DNA of 64,000 nt, taken from positions 1 through 64,000 of the forward strand of contig NZ_QTPP01000002.1 in assembly GCF_003853415.1 (NCBI RefSeq), in the 5' to 3' direction. The number at the start of each line of letters is the position of its first letter. Position 1 is the stretch's first letter. Shown in pieces: positions 34,026-41,519 of the stretch. The stretch comes from Burkholderia sp. Bp9142. Lineage in GTDB: Bacteria > Pseudomonadota > Gammaproteobacteria > Burkholderiales > Burkholderiaceae. A program made the position numbers and the translations under genes. The notes under the pieces are model-generated. The model saw nothing but the letters and a program-made list of their open reading frames with translations. It ran no database searches and was not told where the DNA came from.

Positions 34026-34676
34026 ATGATGTCTTCGCGTCCCCAATCGCCCACGCCGGGCAATGGCCAGGCCGACGAGTGCGTGACGCTCGTCGCCACC
34101 GCGTCGCTGCCCACGCGCTACGGTACGTTCACGTCGTACGCTTTCCGCGTGTCGGGCAGCGATGCCGAACATCTCGCGCTCGTGATGGGTGACGTCACCG
34201 GCGAGCAGTCCGTGCTGGCGCGGCTGCATTCCGAGTGCCTGACCGGCGACGTGTTCGGCTCCTACCGCTGCGATTGCGGCGAGCAGCTCGATCTCGCGCT
34301 GCGCTACATCGCGGCGGAAGACCGCGGCGTGCTGCTGTATCTGCGCGGCCACGAAGGGCGGGGCATCGGCCTGAGCAACAAGATCCGCGCATACGCACTG
34401 CAGGAGCAGGGGCGTGATACGGTCGAGGCCAATCTCGACCTCGGCCTGCCCGACGATGCCCGCGAATACGACTCGGCCGCCGCGATCCTGCGGATCCTCG
34501 GCGTGACGTCGGTGCGTCTGATGAGCAACAACCCGAAGAAGTTCGACACGCTCGTGAAGCACGGCATTCCCGTCTGCGAACGCGTGGCGCTCGCGGTGCC
34601 CATGCGCGAGGAAAACGAGCGTTATATCCGGACCAAGCAGGTGAAGTTCGGGCATTACTTCGAAGAGAACGAGTAA
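34026..34676 (+). CDS. ribA: GTP cyclohydrolase II (riboflavin biosynthesis)
   Basis: RibA opens GTP to 2,5-diamino-6-ribosylamino-4(3H)-pyrimidinone 5'-phosphate, the first step of riboflavin synthesis. The 216-residue product carries the zinc ligands C71, C82 and C84 ([21 protein letters not shown]), the motif [21 protein letters not shown] with catalytic Arg, and [13 protein letters not shown] second ATG at 34029 is equally possible as start. It stands alone, with no RibB or other rib gene beside it, so this is the separate RibA found in many Burkholderia. Confidence 0.95.
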   Translation: MMSSRPQSPTPGNGQADECVTLVATASLPTRYGTFTSYAFRVSGSDAEHLALVMGDVTGEQSVLARLHSECLTGDVFGSYRCDCGEQLDLALRYIAAEDRGVLLYLRGHEGRGIGLSNKIRAYALQEQGRDTVEANLDLGLPDDAREYDSAAAILRILGVTSVRLMSNNPKKFDTLVKHGIPVCERVALAVPMREENERYIRTKQVKFGHYFEENE

Positions 34677-34686
34677 GCGCGTTCGA

Positions 34687-34716
34687 CGCGCGGGCGCCCG
34701 AACGGGCGCCCGCGCG
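34687..34716. terminator. Long GC-only hairpin after ribA
   Basis: Two 14-base arms centred on AA at 34701-34702 form a nearly perfect inverted repeat of GGGCGCCC units. There is no T-tract, so it is a termination-enhancing or mRNA-stabilising hairpin rather than a typical intrinsic terminator. Confidence 0.5.
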
Positions 34717-34929
34717 CGCATTCGGCGAACGCCGGGCCGGGCGATGCGTTCCGCTGCATTCATTTCTCGTCGTCGGTGCTTGTGACCGTCGACGCTTCTT
34801 GCCGGTTCAGGCGACGATCGCGATCGTCTCACTCCTTCAGTTTGCATTCGGGCTCGTTACCGCGCTATCGAAATTGCCCGCGTGCGGCTCGACGCATCCC
34901 GTGCGCTCTGTACATCCCGATCACGGTTG

Positions 34930-35120
34930 ACCGCGCCATCGAAGATCGAAACCGAACGTTTGATGTTGCATCGCCGGCGCCCGGACGATGCCGGCGCGCT
35001 GGTGGCGACGCGTTCAGATCCCGACGTGACCGCATGGCTCGCGCGCGGCCCGAGGTCGGTGGCCGATGCGCGGGCAACCATCGCACGCTTCGAAGCGCAA
35101 TCCGACGCACGCGATCTCGG
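34930..35120 (+). pseudogene. N-terminal remnant of a GNAT acetyltransferase gene
   Basis: The frame encodes IETERLMLHRRRPDDAGALVATRSDPDVTAWLARGPRSVADARATIARFEAQ, the opening strand and first helices of a RimJ/RimL-type GNAT acetyltransferase. After about 35120 the resemblance ends. The acetyl-CoA-binding R/QxxGxG/A motif and the rest of the domain are missing. No start codon with a ribosome binding site is evident. This is a truncated relic between ribA and the broken VOC gene. Confidence 0.65.
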
Positions 35121-35244
35121 TGATCATCTCGCGTCGCCGCAAGGCCACGCGCTGCGACCGCCGCATGTGGTATTTGCCGCATGCGCGATGACTGTTCGTC
35201 CCGCCGCCGATCTTAGTGCGCAACGGTTCTGGCATGCCTGCCCG

Positions 35245-35630
35245 TCAACGCCATTCCGCGTTCTGCAGGACGATCCGGTAGCCGTCGGTGTCCTCGAACG
35301 TCTGTCCGGAGGCATCCCAATACGGATTGAACGACGCCACACGCATGAAGCCGTGCGCGGCTGCGCGTGCGCATGCGGCTTCCCAGGCGCCGTTGTCGGG
35401 CACATAGAAGACGATCAAATCTTCGGGCGTGGGCGAGGGTGCGACCGGATGCGCCGGGCAATGCGTGAACTCGAAGTGGTAGTCGAGCCCTTTTCGTCCG
35501 AGCATGACGCCGGAGAAGCCGTCGTGATCGTCGAAGCGCGCGAGTACGGACAATTCGAACGCGTCGCGGTACATACGCTCGGTTCGGGCGAGGTCGGCGA
35601 CGGGCGGGCAATGCGCAGATGGGCGTGCAT
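35245..35630 (-). pseudogene. Small VOC (glyoxalase-fold) protein gene with an apparent one-base frameshift
   Basis: On the minus strand an ATG at 35630 encodes MHAHLRIARP. The next residues expected of the fold, VADLARTERMYRDAFELSVLARFDDHDGFSGVML, are read in another frame. Restoring one G near 35600 (CCGTC to CCGGTC) would join both parts into a normal protein of about 128 residues with GLDYHFEFTHCPAHP and DGYRIVLQN. The intact downstream frame from ATG 35574 (109 residues) lacks the first beta strand. A recent frameshift or a sequencing error would explain this. No strong ribosome binding site is visible. Confidence 0.65.
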
Positions 35631-35736
35631 GACGACGTCGGCTGTGCGTGACGGTTCGCCGATGATAAGCCGCCGGCCACGGTGAATGTGCCGGATGGCA
35701 GGGAGTTTTGATGTGTCCCCGCTAAACCGCGCAGGC

Positions 35737-35763
35737 AAGAAAAAGCCCGCTACTGGAGCGGGC
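35737..35763 (-). terminator. Rho-independent terminator, minus strand
   Basis: On the minus strand GCCCGCT, loop of five, AGCGGGC (35757-35763 pairing with 35745-35751), followed by a T-rich tract. It would end transcripts of the cepI operon. Confidence 0.75.
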
Positions 35764-36011
35764 TGAATCCATGTTTGGAGACATGGAGGAGACAGACGCA
35801 ACTTTAAGGGAAAACCCGAGGGATGGCAAGCCCTAGTTGTAATTGTGCAACGCAGCGCTGATCGAGCCTTCCTGCCTGCGGCAAGGGCGAGGCACCGCGT
35901 ATCGCGGCTCCTCCCCGAGATCCGACATTCCGCCACGTCCTGCCACGGAACATTTGCCGTTCGACCCACCGACCGTCGCGTATCCGCGGGCCCGCCGTCG
36001 CTCGCACATGC

Positions 36012-36773
36012 TCACTTGCCGCCTGCCCGCGCGTGCGCGGCGAATGCGCCGAACCGCTCCTGCGCAACCGGTACCGCGTACTTGTCGCGCATTTCCATCT
36101 CGATCCACGCGCAGGCCTCGCGCGCGCAGTCGGTCAGCGCGTGCCGCGTCGCGTGTCCATCGATGTCGTAGAGGAAGCGCACGCCCACCTCGTCGTCGGC
36201 GACCTGCCGCTGCAACTGGTTGAGCTGCAATTGCGGCCCGTGCCGCTGCGACAGCGCGCGCAACTCATCGAAGTGATATTCGAGCCAGTCGGCGAAGAAT
36301 AGCGCATCGCTGTGGCTGCGCAGACGGAATGCCGCGCTGCGCGACGGACGCTGCGCGGCATCCCCGGCGGCCTGCGGCTCGCCGTTCGATGCGATGGCCG
36401 CGTCGACGGGCGCGAGCGGCTGCCGGATCTGCCGGTATGGTTCGCGCTCGCGTAGCGCGTGCCACAGCAGTTCGTCGCCGGCGGCCCCGGATGGCTGCAT
36501 CGTGAGGTCGTGCCGGCCGTCGTCGGCAACGGCGATGTCGCGGATCACGAGGCGCAGCGAGCAGAGCGGCTCGTCGGCGACCAGCAGCATCGCCGTGCGT
36601 GGCAGCCCGCAGACGAGCGGCGCGGCGCCGGCCGCCCGGAATACGAGGCCGCGGCGATCGAGCCGCACGAGCGGCAGCGGCCGCAGGAACGACGGGTAGG
36701 CGACTGCGATGCGGGCGCCGCCGGCACCCGTCAAGCCGGGCATCATCGCGCGAAAGACCTGAGACTGGTCCAA
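36012..36773 (-). CDS. Conserved protein of unknown function downstream of cepI
   Basis: This gene follows cepI on the same strand after 50 bases, so it is probably co-transcribed with it and under quorum-sensing control. In B. cenocepacia the corresponding neighbour of cepI is a conserved hypothetical gene. The start is TTG at 36773, supported by AAGGAG eight bases upstream. The 253-residue product has no signal peptide or membrane span. It is arginine-rich, with segments such as LRLVIRDIAVADDGRHDLTMQPSG, and a C-terminal half ending in WIEMEMRDKYAVPVAQERFGAFAAHARAGGK. I recognise no domain. Confidence 0.8.
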   Translation of the reverse strand: MDQSQVFRAMMPGLTGAGGARIAVAYPSFLRPLPLVRLDRRGLVFRAAGAAPLVCGLPRTAMLLVADEPLCSLRLVIRDIAVADDGRHDLTMQPSGAAGDELLWHALREREPYRQIRQPLAPVDAAIASNGEPQAAGDAAQRPSRSAAFRLRSHSDALFFADWLEYHFDELRALSQRHGPQLQLNQLQRQVADDEVGVRFLYDIDGHATRHALTDCAREACAWIEMEMRDKYAVPVAQERFGAFAAHARAGGK

Positions 36774-36823
36774 GCTGGTTCTCCTTCGTTACGATGCCGC
36801 GGCCGGACTACGCGCGTTCCGGC

Positions 36824-37432
36824 TCAGGCGGCGATGGCTTGCCGGGCGGCCCGTCCCGGCTCGATTCCAAGTGCGGCAAACGTTTGCGGATCGATGTCGA
36901 TCCAGCACGCGACAACCAGACGACCGTCCACCTGCTTGGGCGGGCCTGCCCGGTGCGCGTGCACGCCGATCCGGCGGAACAGCCGCTCCATGCTCGCGAA
37001 CGTCACGCCGATCAGCTGCCGCGCGCCCAGCTGCGCCGCGCATTCGACGACTGCGGCGAGCATCGGGCGGACGGCCCACTCGGCATTGCCCGGACCACCT
37101 TCGTCGCCTGTCGCCGCGAACCGGGACAGCTCCCAGACGGCGGCCGATTGCGGCAGCGGGACGTCTTCGGCGATCAGGTCGGCGAATAGCGACTTCAGCA
37201 GATACGGGCGGGTAGTCGGCAACAGGCGCGCACATCCGCACACGTCGCCGCCGGCGTTTCTCGCGAAGACGTAGACGGTATCGTCGCGATCGAACTGATC
37301 GCGCTCGAAACTTTCGTTCGCCGACGGAAGCGCCCAACCGAGCTGTTCCACGAATACACGGCGCCGATAGCGCCCTAGATCCGCTGCAAGTTCGTGCGGC
37401 AACCGCCCTTCCTCGTGAACGAAGGTTCGCAT
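36824..37432 (-). CDS. cepI: N-acyl-homoserine-lactone synthase CepI
   Basis: CepI makes N-octanoyl- and, to a lesser extent, N-hexanoyl-homoserine lactone from S-adenosylmethionine and acyl-ACP. The 202-residue product agrees closely with the CepI sequence I recall from the B. cepacia complex (MxTFVHEEGRLPHELAADLGRYRRRVFVEQLGW). LuxI-family residues are present: R24, F27, W33, E43, D45, D48, R69, E101 and R104. The ATG at 37432, with GAGG upstream, gives the standard length; an in-frame ATG at 37465 would add 11 residues. A cep box lies about 60 bases upstream. Confidence 0.97.
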   Translation of the reverse strand: MRTFVHEEGRLPHELAADLGRYRRRVFVEQLGWALPSANESFERDQFDRDDTVYVFARNAGGDVCGCARLLPTTRPYLLKSLFADLIAEDVPLPQSAAVWELSRFAATGDEGGPGNAEWAVRPMLAAVVECAAQLGARQLIGVTFASMERLFRRIGVHAHRAGPPKQVDGRLVVACWIDIDPQTFAALGIEPGRAARQAIAA

Positions 37433-37491
37433 GGTGTCCTCGGATTGGTCTTTGTATGCACGCATTACAGCGCGCGTCCCGAGGAGGCGGT

Positions 37492-37510
37492 AACTGGTAA
37501 CTCTTACAGG
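37492..37510 (-). promoter_or_regulatory. cep box (LuxR-type operator) upstream of cepI
   Basis: On the minus strand the sequence is CCTGTAAGAGTTACCAGTT, an imperfect dyad that matches the published cepI operator as I remember it. It lies 60-78 bases upstream of the cepI ATG and should mediate activation by CepR with octanoyl-homoserine lactone. Confidence 0.88.
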
Positions 37511-37638
37511 TAGACGTGTGCCGACGCGATTTGACCGGTGGTAACGGTTTCTTGATCGGCGGGATTGAAATACGGGCGGCTTTTGCTTATAAAGAGCGCC
37601 AGTCGTGAGGAAATGTCAGAGGAAAGCGTGGCCGATTG

Positions 37639-38082
37639 TCACTGGAGCGTGGGACCGGCATGATAGGTGTCGTTACGACCGAGCAGCGCCGATGCGACGG
37701 CGGCGGCCCAGTCGATGCCCGCCAGGCGCGCGACGAGCGCGGCGGCGGTGCGGAACATGCCGAGGTCGGTGCCGTTGGCGTCCACAGCCATGATGTTGCT
37801 GCGGACATCGCCGCCCGCGATCACGAACGCGCCCGTTGCACGTTCGAGATACCAGTCCCAGCCGACCGTCAGGTATGCGACGCCGGCACTGGCCGGGCGG
37901 TGCCATTCGGTGTAGCCGGCCAGGCGCGCGTCGATGGCGCTGTCGCGCAGTTCCGCGAGCAGCGATGCGTCGAGGTCGCTGGCGACATGGTCGAGCGCGA
38001 GCGCGGCCAGTGCGTTTTCGGACAGCCGTACGTAGCCGTCCGGAGACGGGCCGCGGACCGGGTGCAACAAAGGTGAAGTCAT
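37639..38082 (-). CDS. rsaM: RsaM-like quorum-sensing modulator between cepI and cepR
   Basis: RsaM-family proteins restrain acyl-homoserine-lactone signalling in Burkholderia and Pseudomonas; the mechanism is not settled. The 147-residue product (MTSPLLHPVRGPSPDGYVRLSENALAALALDHVASDLDASLL) contains the tryptophan-rich core GVAYLTVGWDWYLE, then GGDVRSNIMAVDANGTDLGM. It has neither a DNA-binding motif nor a signal peptide. It sits between cepI and cepR, in the same direction as cepI and divergent from cepR, the arrangement known for BcRsaM in B. cenocepacia. Identification is by position and recalled sequence. Confidence 0.9.
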   Translation of the reverse strand: MTSPLLHPVRGPSPDGYVRLSENALAALALDHVASDLDASLLAELRDSAIDARLAGYTEWHRPASAGVAYLTVGWDWYLERATGAFVIAGGDVRSNIMAVDANGTDLGMFRTAAALVARLAGIDWAAAVASALLGRNDTYHAGPTLQ

Positions 38083-38116
38083 GCGCGGAATGTATCAGCC
38101 CCGAACCGGCGCTGGC

Positions 38117-38127
38117 ACCTGACAGGT
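38117..38127. promoter_or_regulatory. Short inverted repeat in the rsaM/cepR divergent promoter
   Basis: ACCTG-A-CAGGT has two perfect five-base arms like a LuxR half-site pair, followed by a second TGACAG at 38129-38134. It lies in the 73-base region between the divergent rsaM-like gene and cepR. It is a candidate for CepR or another LuxR protein, but shorter than a standard lux box. Confidence 0.4.
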
Positions 38128-38155
38128 ATGACAGCGTGACGTTGTCGGAGAAATA

Positions 38156-38875
38156 ATGGAATTACGCTGGCAGGATGCCTACCAACAATTCAGTGCCGCG
38201 GAAGACGAGCAGCAGCTCTTCCAGCGGATCGCTGCCTATTCTAAACGCCTCGGCTTCGAATATTGCTGTTACGGCATTCGCGTGCCGCTGCCCGTATCGA
38301 AGCCGGCCGTCGCGATCTTCAATACCTATCCCGACGGCTGGATGGCGCGCTACCAGGCGCAGAACTACATCGAGATCGATTCGACGGTTCGCGACGGCGC
38401 GCTGAGCACCAACATGATCGTGTGGCCGGACGTCGACCGGATCGACCCGTGCCCGTTGTGGCAGGACGCGCGCGACTACGGGCTGTCGGTGGGCGTTGCG
38501 CAGTCGAGCTGGGCGGCGCGCGGCGCGTTCGGGCTGTTGAGCATCGCACGTCATGCGGATCGGCTCACGCCGGCCGAGATCAACATGCTGACGCTGCAGA
38601 CGAACTGGCTCGCGAACCTGTCGCATTCGCTGATGAGCCGCTTCATGGTGCCGAAGCTGTCGCCCGAGTCGAGCGTCACGCTGACCGCGCGCGAGCGCGA
38701 GGTGCTGTGCTGGACGGCCGAAGGCAAGACCGCGTGCGAGATCGGCCAGATCCTCAGCATCTCGGAGCGCACGGTCAACTTCCACGTGAACAACATTCTC
38801 GAGAAGCTCGGCGCGACGAACAAGGTCCAGGCGGTGGTCAAGGCGATCGGGGCCGGACTCATCGAAACGCCCTGA
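38156..38875 (+). CDS. cepR: LuxR-type quorum-sensing regulator CepR
   Basis: CepR binds octanoyl-homoserine lactone and activates cepI and many virulence and biofilm genes. The 239-residue product has an N-terminal autoinducer-binding domain (YCCYGIRVP, then PDGWMARYQAQNYIEIDSTV, and WPDVDRIDPCPLWQDARDYGLSVGVAQSSW), and a C-terminal LuxR helix-turn-helix (LTAREREVLCWTAEGKTACEIGQILSISERTVNFHVNNILEKLGA). Length and sequence fit B. cepacia complex CepR. The ATG is used as annotated for that group, with GGAGAAAT nearby. It is divergent from the rsaM-like gene. Confidence 0.97.
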   Translation: MELRWQDAYQQFSAAEDEQQLFQRIAAYSKRLGFEYCCYGIRVPLPVSKPAVAIFNTYPDGWMARYQAQNYIEIDSTVRDGALSTNMIVWPDVDRIDPCPLWQDARDYGLSVGVAQSSWAARGAFGLLSIARHADRLTPAEINMLTLQTNWLANLSHSLMSRFMVPKLSPESSVTLTAREREVLCWTAEGKTACEIGQILSISERTVNFHVNNILEKLGATNKVQAVVKAIGAGLIETP

Positions 38876-38932
38876 CGCGGCACCGGCGGCGGGGCAGTCC
38901 TGCCGCCGGATCGCACGCGCGACCGCTGCCGC

Positions 38933-39640
38933 TCACTCCATCAGCGGTTCCGCTTCCTTCGCGGTCCAGCTCACGCTGGAAATGCTCTTCTCCATGCTCA
39001 TCCGGCTCGCGATCTGCTCGAGCTTCTGCTGATCCTTCGGATGCAGCTTCAGCGTCGCGGTCACCTTCAGCCGGTCCGGCTGCTCGGGCACGTCCTCGCT
39101 GGTCAGGCTCTGGAACGACAGCGGTTTCGCATACATCGAATTCGACAGCAGCGTGCGGATGTGCACTTCGTCCGCGGTGAGGCAGATCACGGTGATCTGG
39201 TATTCGCGCACGAGATCGGCATTCGACACGGGGGTCGCATTGATCGCCTGGCTGACGCCGCGCAGTACCGTGTTGGTGAGCAGCACGACGCCCGTGCCGG
39301 CCAGCGCCGGCACGAAGTGGCCGGAGCCGGCCAGCACGCCCACGGCGGCCGAGCACCACAGCGTCGCGGCCGTGTTGATGCCCTGGATCGACCCCTTGTC
39401 GCGCATGATCACGCCGCCGCCGAGAAAGCCGACGCCCGACACGACGTAGGCGGCGATCTGCGTGACGCCGGCCACGCCGTTGCCGGTCAGCACGCCGAGC
39501 GTGACGAACAGGCACGCGCCGCTCGCGACGAGCGTGATCGTGCGCAGGCCCGCCGTGCGTTGCCGCATCTGGCGTTCGAGGCCGATCGCGACGCCGCAGG
39601 CGAACGCGACGAAAAGACGGAGTGCGAAATCGAGAGTCAT
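38933..39640 (-). CDS. MgtC/SapB-family inner-membrane protein
   Basis: MgtC-type proteins modulate the F-ATPase and help survival at low magnesium and in macrophages, though many family members are uncharacterised. The 235-residue product has four or five N-terminal membrane segments with ACGVAIGLERQMRQRTAGLRTITLVASGACLFV and VVSGVGFLGGGVIMRDKGSIQGINTAATLWCSAAVGVL, the family signature. A soluble ACT-like C-terminal domain follows (about residues 145-235). The ATG at 39640 has AGGA upstream. In the B. cepacia complex a gene of this type lies beside cepR. Confidence 0.92.
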   Translation of the reverse strand: MTLDFALRLFVAFACGVAIGLERQMRQRTAGLRTITLVASGACLFVTLGVLTGNGVAGVTQIAAYVVSGVGFLGGGVIMRDKGSIQGINTAATLWCSAAVGVLAGSGHFVPALAGTGVVLLTNTVLRGVSQAINATPVSNADLVREYQITVICLTADEVHIRTLLSNSMYAKPLSFQSLTSEDVPEQPDRLKVTATLKLHPKDQQKLEQIASRMSMEKSISSVSWTAKEAEPLME

Positions 39641-39971
39641 GAGTGTCCTGCCGTGCAATGAGCGCATGTTGGCCCGCGTCGCGGCGGCGCGATGCCGAAC
39701 GCGGCACGATGGCCGTCATCGCGCGGCACTGTACCGCGCGAATGCGTCATTCGGTGTGAAACGGGAGGCGTGCGGGCTCGCGGAACGCGAGCCGCGGCAG
39801 GAGAACTGCGTCGGACAGGCGTTCAGGCGGCAAGCGGCGCACGCAACGGAGTGCTGCAACTGTCCACGATGGTTCCTGAAGGAAGAATGGGCGGCATTCT
39901 AGTAGGCCGCCCGCGCACCCGTCAACCGGTTTGGCGGCCGGCCGCGCACGGCCGGCGCCTCACCGCGACGG
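39641..39971. other. 331-bp intergenic region
   Basis: It lies between the MgtC-type gene and the exporter operon, both on the minus strand. It should carry the MgtC-type gene's promoter. A GC-rich inverted repeat around 39942-39960 (GGCCGGCCGCGC...GGCCGGC) follows the outer-membrane channel gene and may act as its terminator. No coding sequence is supported. Confidence 0.4.
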
Positions 39972-41519
39972 CTACTGCGACGACCCGATCGTCCCCGTCG
40001 CGAGCGCGAGCGCGGCGGCGGCCGACAGCGCGCCGGCGTAGCTGTCGACTTCCGCGTTGCGGGCCGCGAGCAGCTGACTTTGTGCGATCGTCGCATCGGT
40101 GACCGAGCCCACGCCGTTCCGGTACGCGGTCAGCGCCGCGTCGTAGCTCGTCTGCGCGGCATCGACGAGCGCCTTGGCCGCGTCGTGCGACGCGAGGCTC
40201 GTCTGCACCGCATTCTGTGCGGCGACGACCTGGCGGACGGCTTCCTCCTTGGTCCGCGTGAGGCGCTCGGAAGCGCTCTGCGCATCGTTGCGTGCCTGCA
40301 TCAGCACTGCCGAGCGCAGGCCGCCATCGTATAGCGGGATCGTCACGCCGAGGAACACGCCGCCGCCGTAGCGGCTGCCGTTCAGGTTGACGGTCGGCGC
40401 CTGGTCGCCGATCGCGGGCAGCGCGGTGATCGCCGTGCCGCCGCTGGCATAGGACGTCGACGCGGACAGGAAGATCTTCGGCATGAACGCGGCTTCCGCG
40501 GCCTTGATCTTCGCGCGGTTGGCCTGCTCGAGCGCATACGCGCCCTGCAGGTCGGGACGGCGCGCGATCGCATCCGACACGATCGCGTCGACCGACGACG
40601 CGAGCGCCGGCGGCAGCGACCGCTTCGGCAGCGCGGCGATCGACGGCTTCGACAGCGGCGAGATGCCGAGCGCGGAAACCAGTGCGAGATAGCTGTCGCT
40701 TTGCGCGCCGTTCGCCTGCACCAGCGCGAGATTCGCCTGCGCGCGGTTCTGCGTCGCCTGGGCGAGTTCGACGACGGTGCCGACGCCTTGCCTGAGCCGT
40801 GCGCGGGACGCCGCGAGGATCGCATCGGCGTTCGCCAGGCCCTGCTGCGCGCTGGCCGCGCGCGAGCGGGCGGCTTCGTAGCGGTAGTACGCGACCGTCA
40901 CGTCGTGGATCACCTGCTGATGCACGGCCGTGAATGCGACGTTCGACGCGACCGACGCCTGCTCGGCCGCCTCGACGCGCGCCGCGCGGCCGCCGAAATC
41001 GAACAGCAGCCATTGCAGCGACAGCGCCGAGATGGTGCCGTGCACGGTCGTGTTGCTCGACGCGTCGCCGAGGATTGTGGATGTCGAGCCGTGGCTCGTC
41101 TGGTACGCGCCCATCGCGGTCGCGGACAGGTTCGGCAGGTACGCGGCCTTCGCGATGCCGACCGCGAGCGCCGCGTTGCGTGCGTCGTTCCACGCGATGC
41201 GGGTCAGCGGGTTCGTCGATTCGGCGAGGTCGATCAGTTCGGGCAGCGTGTAGGGATGCGCGGCATCGAGCGCGGCGGGCGGCGACACCGATGCGAGCGC
41301 GGGCGAGGCCGGCAGCGTGTAGTCGTGCGGTGCGCGTTGCGCGGACGCGAGCGGCGGGGCCGGCACGATGTCGCCCGCGGTCGACGTTTGCGGCTGCCAC
41401 GGGCGATCGGGTGCGTCCGGCGCCAGATCGATCGACGACGTTGCGCAACCGGCCAGCGCGACGGCAGTCGCGAGCGCGGCGGCGGCGATCGACGCGGCCA
41501 GCGGTTCAGGGACGCGCAT
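39972..41519 (-). CDS. Outer-membrane channel (TolC/NodT type) of a FUSC exporter operon
   Basis: The 515-residue product has a lipoprotein signal (LATAVALAGC), a proline-rich spacer, and two TolC repeats: LPELIDLAESTNPLTRIAWNDARNAALAVGIAKAAYLPNLSA in the first, LQGAYALEQANRAKIKAAEAAFMPKIFLSAS in the second. Long coiled-coil helices follow each. It would form the outer-membrane exit duct. Its start overlaps the FUSC gene's end by 14 bases, and it is the last gene of the operon. Confidence 0.9.
   Translation of the reverse strand: MRVPEPLAASIAAAALATAVALAGCATSSIDLAPDAPDRPWQPQTSTAGDIVPAPPLASAQRAPHDYTLPASPALASVSPPAALDAAHPYTLPELIDLAESTNPLTRIAWNDARNAALAVGIAKAAYLPNLSATAMGAYQTSHGSTSTILGDASSNTTVHGTISALSLQWLLFDFGGRAARVEAAEQASVASNVAFTAVHQQVIHDVTVAYYRYEAARSRAASAQQGLANADAILAASRARLRQGVGTVVELAQATQNRAQANLALVQANGAQSDSYLALVSALGISPLSKPSIAALPKRSLPPALASSVDAIVSDAIARRPDLQGAYALEQANRAKIKAAEAAFMPKIFLSASTSYASGGTAITALPAIGDQAPTVNLNGSRYGGGVFLGVTIPLYDGGLRSAVLMQARNDAQSASERLTRTKEEAVRQVVAAQNAVQTSLASHDAAKALVDAAQTSYDAALTAYRNGVGSVTDATIAQSQLLAARNAEVDSYAGALSAAAALALATGTIGSSQ

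Noticed and set aside
34882-35685. 267-codon plus-strand open frame taken as a complete acetyltransferase
   Set aside because: Only the first third resembles a GNAT domain; the rest is antisense to the VOC gene and lacks the acetyl-CoA motif. It is annotated as a remnant instead.
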